Origin: Betaproteobacteria bacterium
GTDB lineage: Bacteria > Pseudomonadota > Gammaproteobacteria > Burkholderiales > Casimicrobiaceae
Direction of reading: 5' to 3'
DNA: 38,296 nt
NCBI GenBank assembly: GCA_016704895.1
Contig: JADIZG010000023.1
Location: 1 to 38,296, forward strand
Of the stretch, positions 34,560 to 38,296 are shown piece by piece. The notes beneath the pieces were generated by a model. That model saw nothing but the letters and a program-made list of their open reading frames with translations. It was not told the origin of the DNA and searched no databases. A program made the translations under genes and the position numbers. How positions within the stretch are numbered: the first letter of the stretch is position 1; every line of letters starts with the position of its first letter.

Positions 34560-36548
34560 ATGCAGTTCCACGTCGACGGCTTCAAGCCCGGCGATCCCGA
34601 CGTCCTTCCGGCGGCTCCCGGCCACCGCCGCCCGGGCGACCCGTTGCCGGAGACGGTGGACGTGCTGATCGCCGGCTCCGGGCCGGCCGGCCTCGCGCTG
34701 GCCGCCCAGCTCGCCCGGGTACCGCAGATCCGCACCATGCTGGTCGAACCGAAGCTGGGGCCGATGGAGAAGGGCCAGGCCGACGGCATCAGCGTGCGCT
34801 CGATGGAGATGTTCCAGGCCTTCGGCTTCGCCGAGAAGGTCATGCGCGAGTCGAACTGGATCAACGAGACCACCTTCTGGGCGACCGGCGCGGACGCGCC
34901 CGCGTCGTCGCAGGGCCGCTCCCAGGATGACGCTCGCCCCTCGGGGGGCGGCGGCGGGCATTTGCCGCCGCCTGGGGGCACGTTGACTCGCGTCGCCCGT
35001 GTGCAGGACGTGCCCGACGGCACCTCCGAAATGCCCCATGTGCTGATCAACCAGGCGCGGGTGCACGACATGTTCCTCGACGTCATGCGCAACTCGCCCA
35101 CCCGGCTCGAGCCCGACTACGGCCTGAAGGTGATCGACCTGAGCGTCGACCCCGCCGCCGCCGACCATCCCGTCACCGTCACGCTGGAGCACACCGCTCC
35201 TGACCGCGAGGGCCGGATCGCCACGGTGCGTGCCAATTACGTCATCGGGTGCGACGGCGCACGGTCGAACGTGCGCGGCGCCATCGGCGGGGCGCTGCAC
35301 GGCGATGCCGCGCACCAGGCCTGGGGAGTGATGGACGTGCTGGCCGTCACCGACTTCCCCGACTGGCGCATGAAGTCGTTCGTGCGTTCGCGGGACGAGG
35401 GCATCCTGATGGTGCTGCCGCGCGAGGGCGGGCACCTGGTGCGCCTGTACGTCGAACTCGACCGCCTGGGCGAGCACGAGCGCGCCGCCGACCGCGGCAT
35501 GAGGCCCGAGGACATCATCGCCAAGGCGCAGCGCATCTTCAGCCCCTTCCAACTCGACGTGAAGGAGGTGGTCTGGTGGTCGATCTACGAGATCGGCCAC
35601 CGCCTGACCGACAAGTTCGACGACGTGCCCGAGGACCAGGTGGCCACGCGCGCGCCGCGCGTGATGCTGGCCGGCGACGCCTGCCACACGCACAGCCCCA
35701 AGGCCGGGCAGGGCATGAACGTGTCGATGGGCGACGCCTTCAACCTGGGCTGGAAGCTGGTCTCGGTGCTGACCGGCCGCGCCGCCCCGGCGCTGCTGCA
35801 CAGCTATTCCGGCGAGCGGCGAGCCGCGGCCAAGGGCCTGGTCGAGTTCGACCACAAGTGGGCGCGCGTCGTCGGCGCCCGGGCCGAGGACGACAGGGTG
35901 GACGGCCTGCCCCGCGTGGCGCGCGAGTTCGTCAACAACCTGCCCTTCACCTGCGGCCTGACCATCCAGTACGAACGCAGCTCGCTGACCGGCGCACCCG
36001 CGCACCAGCACCTGGCGACGGGCTTCGACATCGGCAAGCGCTTCCACTCCGCCCCCGTCGTCCGGTTGGCCGACGCGAGACCGATGCACCTGGGCCACTG
36101 CATCGAGGCCGACGCGCGCTTCCGCCTGTTCATCTTCGCGCCGGCGGACGATGCCGGTGGCCCGGGCGGCGCCGTCGCCATGCTGTGCGACTGGCTCGAA
36201 CACGACCCGGCCTCGCCGGTGCGCCGCCACACCGCGCCGGGGGAAGACGTGGATGCAGTGATCGACACCCGAGCGGTCTTCCAGCAGGGCTTCCGCGCGC
36301 TCGACTTCGGCGCGATGCCCACGCTGCTGCGTCCGCACGTGGGCCGCTACGGGCTGTGCGACTACGAGAAGGTCTTCTGTGCCGACGTGAAGCGGGGCGA
36401 GGACATCTTCGAGATGCGCGGCATCGACCGGGCCGCAGGCTGCATGGTCGTCGTGCGTCCGGATCAGTACGTGGGCACCATCCTCCCGCTGCATGCCCGC
36501 GACGACCTCGCGGAGTATTTCGCCGCCATCCTGCGCGTGCGCGGCTGA
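34560..36548 (+). CDS. mobA: 3-hydroxybenzoate 4-monooxygenase (FAD, phenol hydroxylase type)
   Basis: This 662-residue flavoprotein is very similar over its whole length to Comamonas MobA, which turns 3-hydroxybenzoate into protocatechuate with NADPH and oxygen. FAD motifs are GSGPAG (39-44), the GCDGARSNVR segment (Asp232) and GDACHTHSPKAGQGMN (Asp373). A thioredoxin-like C-terminal domain follows. GAGGAG lies before the ATG at 34560, just after a seven-base hairpin in the leader (34530-34548). Residues about 115-142 are a Ser/Gly/Pro-rich insert not expected in MobA, encoded by a palindromic GC-rich sequence inserted in frame. Other phenolic substrates remain possible. Confidence 0.9.
   Translation: MQFHVDGFKPGDPDVLPAAPGHRRPGDPLPETVDVLIAGSGPAGLALAAQLARVPQIRTMLVEPKLGPMEKGQADGISVRSMEMFQAFGFAEKVMRESNWINETTFWATGADAPASSQGRSQDDARPSGGGGGHLPPPGGTLTRVARVQDVPDGTSEMPHVLINQARVHDMFLDVMRNSPTRLEPDYGLKVIDLSVDPAAADHPVTVTLEHTAPDREGRIATVRANYVIGCDGARSNVRGAIGGALHGDAAHQAWGVMDVLAVTDFPDWRMKSFVRSRDEGILMVLPREGGHLVRLYVELDRLGEHERAADRGMRPEDIIAKAQRIFSPFQLDVKEVVWWSIYEIGHRLTDKFDDVPEDQVATRAPRVMLAGDACHTHSPKAGQGMNVSMGDAFNLGWKLVSVLTGRAAPALLHSYSGERRAAAKGLVEFDHKWARVVGARAEDDRVDGLPRVAREFVNNLPFTCGLTIQYERSSLTGAPAHQHLATGFDIGKRFHSAPVVRLADARPMHLGHCIEADARFRLFIFAPADDAGGPGGAVAMLCDWLEHDPASPVRRHTAPGEDVDAVIDTRAVFQQGFRALDFGAMPTLLRPHVGRYGLCDYEKVFCADVKRGEDIFEMRGIDRAAGCMVVVRPDQYVGTILPLHARDDLAEYFAAILRVRG
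34941..34980. repeat. REP-like palindromic insert inside mobA
   Basis: GGCGGCGGGC and GCCGCCGCC flank a short ATTT centre, bounded by CTCGGGGGG and CTGGGGGC. It encodes a Ser/Gly/Pro stretch where MobA has a plain linker. I recall similar GC-rich palindromes from Burkholderiales genomes; this is memory, not a search. Confidence 0.6.
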
Positions 36549-36590
36549 CCTCGCCGACGCGTCGCGGGCGTCGGTCGGATCGCCGAGGTC
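36547..36590 (+). terminator. mobA terminator, nested double stem
   Basis: Outer stem GACCTCG (36547-36553) with CGAGGTC (36584-36590); inner stem CCGACGC (36554-36560) with GCGTCGG (36568-36574). It begins within the mobA stop codon. No U run follows. Confidence 0.5.
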
Positions 36591-36628
36591 GGAAAACAAA
36601 GTCGCTCGAGCCATCTTTCGGTCCCGGC

Positions 36629-36725
36629 AAGTGGGGTCAGGCAAGTGGGGTCTGACTCGACTTTCGACGCGCGCGGTGACTGGGATAGCGTTGTGGGGAA
36701 CGGACGTCGAGTCTGCTCCCACTTT
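36629..36725. repeat. Dispersed inverted-repeat element, copy 3
   Basis: The arm AAGTGGGGTCTGACTCGAC (from 36643) faces GTCGAGTCTGCTCCCACTTT (36706-36725). The first 14 bases of the arm are duplicated just upstream (36629-36642). The inner TTTCGACGCGCGCGGT matches copy 2. The rest of the gap from here to 36978 shows no gene I can support; it marks the switch from GC-rich to lower-GC sequence. Confidence 0.78.
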
Positions 36726-36978
36726 GCTGGTGCCGCGAATGGCCGGGGTCGCTCCCATCCGTCGTGGTGCCGGCGACGACCGGGGTCGACCCTTCTCGGT
36801 CATACGGTCAGCGCGGCCAAGCGTCGCCTTCGCAGCGATACGAGCCATTCGTTTTCCGGTGTGGCCCTGTCTGGTCAGACTACCAATTGCAGGTCCCCAT
36901 GGCAGCGAGGTATCCAGCACGGTCTTTCGAGTTCATTGCGTCGATCTCCCCTTCGCGAACCGTTTCGTTGGCCCCGCT

Positions 36979-37761
36979 TCACTTCTTCATCAGTGCGAGC
37001 GCCTGGGCCAGTGCCTCACTCGCGCGCTTGGATGCCTGTGGATCACCGTGCTCGGCTAACGCCTGGATCAATTGGCGCAACTGTGGCGCTGTGAGCCCCA
37101 CCCGCATGCTGGCGGCCATGTGGGATCGCAACTGCGCCTCCACACCCGGCGTTGCAGCCAGTGCGCCAACCGTTGCCAACTCGCGGCTTCCCCAATCGAG
37201 GTTGTCGCGCTCGAAAATGTCGCCGAACAAATGCGCCTGCAGGTACTGGTTGATGATCGGCGCGAAGTCAAATACCGGACCTTTGACCGGTGCGCCCGAA
37301 ATCTTTGTCTGGTTGGCCGTGCCCACGGCGACCAACTCATCACCGGTCGGGATGGCTCGACTGGGCTCGCGACCCGGCAAGTCTTGAATGCCGCGCTGCT
37401 TGCGAGCGTCAACCACTTTCAACAGTTCTCCGAGCGCGTTCAGGCTCTTGGGGAAGCCAACATAGGCATAGAGCTGAACCAGGACCTCCTTGGCTTCGCT
37501 GATGGTAAGTCCTGCATCCAGCCCATGGTTCAACGCGGCGTTGAGCTTGGGCATGTCACTCGCGGCCATGAAGGACGCGATCAACGGAATGGCTTGCTGC
37601 TTTGGGGAGAGGCTATCCGAATGGATTGGTGTGCCGGGCGTGGCTCTCGCTTCCTGGGTGTCCTGAGCGTCGCAGGCGGTTGCGACGACCAGCCCCAGGA
37701 TCAGAATCATGGCGGCTGCCGCAGAAACGTTGCGATGCCTAGCGGGCGTTGTATTGTTCAT
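36979..37761 (-). CDS. Exported tandem carboxymuconolactone decarboxylase (AhpD-like fold) protein
   Basis: This 260-residue protein has an N-terminal signal sequence (hydrophobic part AAAAMILILGLVVATA, then CDAQ). Two CMD units follow: about residues 45-110 (IASFMAASDMPKLNAALNHGLDAGLTISEAKEVLVQLYAYVGFP) and about 165-255 (LFGDIFERDNLDWGSRELATVGALAATPG). Neither has the CxxC of AhpD. Its start overlaps the stop of the cupin gene by 23 bases, and such cupin/CMD pairs recur in proteobacteria. The role is unknown. It could be an exported lactone or quinone-modifying protein. The sequence has clearly lower GC than the left of the window. Confidence 0.86.
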   Translation of the reverse strand: MNNTTPARHRNVSAAAAMILILGLVVATACDAQDTQEARATPGTPIHSDSLSPKQQAIPLIASFMAASDMPKLNAALNHGLDAGLTISEAKEVLVQLYAYVGFPKSLNALGELLKVVDARKQRGIQDLPGREPSRAIPTGDELVAVGTANQTKISGAPVKGPVFDFAPIINQYLQAHLFGDIFERDNLDWGSRELATVGALAATPGVEAQLRSHMAASMRVGLTAPQLRQLIQALAEHGDPQASKRASEALAQALALMKK

Positions 37762-38242
37762 CGGTCACTTTCTCCATCCAGTTGACACTCTTGCCATCCA
37801 CGTAGGCACCCACGGCCAAGTGGGTCATGGCGCTGTTCGGCGCGGCGCCGTGCCAATGCTTGACACGGGGTGGGCACCAAACCACGTCGCCCTGGCGGAT
37901 CACCTGCACGGGTTTGCCCCACTCCTGCGTGAGGCCGATACCTGAGATCACCACCAAGCGCTGCCCAGCCGGGTGGGTGTGCCAGGCAGAGCGCGCACCT
38001 GGCTCGAAAGTCACGTAGGCGCCAGATGCGTTGATCGATTCGTTGGGAGAAAACAGGGGGTCGACTCGTACTCCCCCGGTGAAATAGTCAGCCGCACCAT
38101 AGATCGGCGCTTGCTCGCCCGCACGGGTAATTGTCTGATTGGGTGTAGTCGCCAGCGTGCCTGCTTGGCCCGGCGCGTCGGCGGCGCAGGCGTAACCGGC
38201 GACGGCACACATGACGATTCCCAAAGCGAGGCACTTGCTCAC
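37739..38242 (-). CDS. Exported cupin-domain protein
   Basis: This 167-residue protein has a signal peptide (about 1-20, ending GYACA). The single cupin barrel has metal ligands in AWHTHPAGQ (His88, His90, Gln94 where glutamate is usual) and a second histidine motif VKHWHGAAPNSAMTHLAV. This matches the cupins related to (R)-hydroxynitrile lyase, which bind Mn or Fe. The GTG at 38242 has AAGGG seven bases upstream; an earlier GTG (38269) is less likely. It is the upstream gene of the cupin-CMD pair, close to the window end. Confidence 0.86.
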   Translation of the reverse strand: MSKCLALGIVMCAVAGYACAADAPGQAGTLATTPNQTITRAGEQAPIYGAADYFTGGVRVDPLFSPNESINASGAYVTFEPGARSAWHTHPAGQRLVVISGIGLTQEWGKPVQVIRQGDVVWCPPRVKHWHGAAPNSAMTHLAVGAYVDGKSVNWMEKVTDEQYNAR

Positions 38243-38296
38243 AGGTGGACCCTTTCTAGTGGTTCGCACTCGACTCGCTTTTGTCGCATTGCCCCA

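Noticed and set aside
34521..36920. A 799-codon open frame antisense to mobA
   Set aside because: Its translation is rich in Arg, Ala, His and Asp without family motifs, while the sense strand encodes a complete MobA; long antisense frames are expected at this GC.
36979..37761. Lipoprotein call for the tandem CMD protein
   Set aside because: The residues before the cysteine (VATAC) fit the lipobox poorly, so I keep only an export signal.

Overview
The window looks like a chromosomal stretch of a very GC-rich betaproteobacterium, probably of or near Burkholderiales. This rests on the very high GC (two 60-base lines counted by hand, at 5161 and 14041, give about 77-80%), codons dominated by G/C at third positions, dense operons with 4-base ATGA/GTGA start-stop overlaps, and a 3-hydroxybenzoate hydroxylase with a divergent MarR gene that closely resembles the Comamonas MobA/MobR arrangement. 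No rRNA, tRNA, CRISPR array, insertion sequence or phage gene was recognised.

Layout. 10-2623 (minus): ABC importer with an NMT1/THI5-like binding protein. 2790-5649 (plus): DNA-alkylation repair operon, an Ada-AlkA fusion followed by Ogt and an EamA exporter. 5784-7616 (plus): alpha/beta hydrolase (frameshifted) and a membrane-anchored TPR protein. 7708-10598 (plus): patatin-like lipoprotein overlapping a coniferyl-aldehyde-type dehydrogenase. 10589-10909: an array of palindromes with an exact 86-base period in the gap between convergent genes. 10935-12362 (minus): flavin amine oxidase. 12509-16621 (minus): membrane-anchored HtrA-like protease, MoxR ATPase, DUF58 protein and BatA-like VWA protein. 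16887-20166: a conserved hypothetical and several small membrane proteins, including a stand-alone haem-copper-oxidase-like fragment, a TRIC/UPF0126 protein and a 50-residue membrane protein. 20333-22754 (minus): GFA protein, TPR protein and nitronate monooxygenase in one operon. 22789-29154 (minus): six different GNAT acetyltransferases in about 6 kb, together with a methyltransferase, a zinc-ribbon membrane protein, a VOC domain probably fused to one of the GNATs, and a PcaC-like decarboxylase. 29201-31364 (minus): MBL-fold hydrolase, anchored cytochrome c and SRPBCC protein, separated by copies of a dispersed inverted-repeat element. 31829-36548: YihY/BrkB membrane protein, LLM flavin monooxygenase, MarR regulator and MobA. 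36979-38242 (minus): exported tandem carboxymuconolactone decarboxylase and exported cupin, of lower GC.

How the parts work together. The best-defined functional units are the alkylation repair operon, the HtrA/MoxR/DUF58/VWA envelope-type operon, and the marR-mobA pair. In that pair two face-to-face promoters share one perfect 12-base palindrome. MobA would make protocatechuate from 3-hydroxybenzoate. A PcaC-like decarboxylase lies 7 kb away, but the other protocatechuate genes are not in the window.

Caveats. Seven conserved genes are broken by single-base shifts, six of them by one extra base. Most of these fall in short G/C runs, so many are more likely consensus errors than real pseudogenes. 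From about 30.2 kb rightward the segment is patchy: dispersed repeats, a repeat inserted in frame in mobA, changed alanine codon preference and lower GC at the end suggest accessory DNA.
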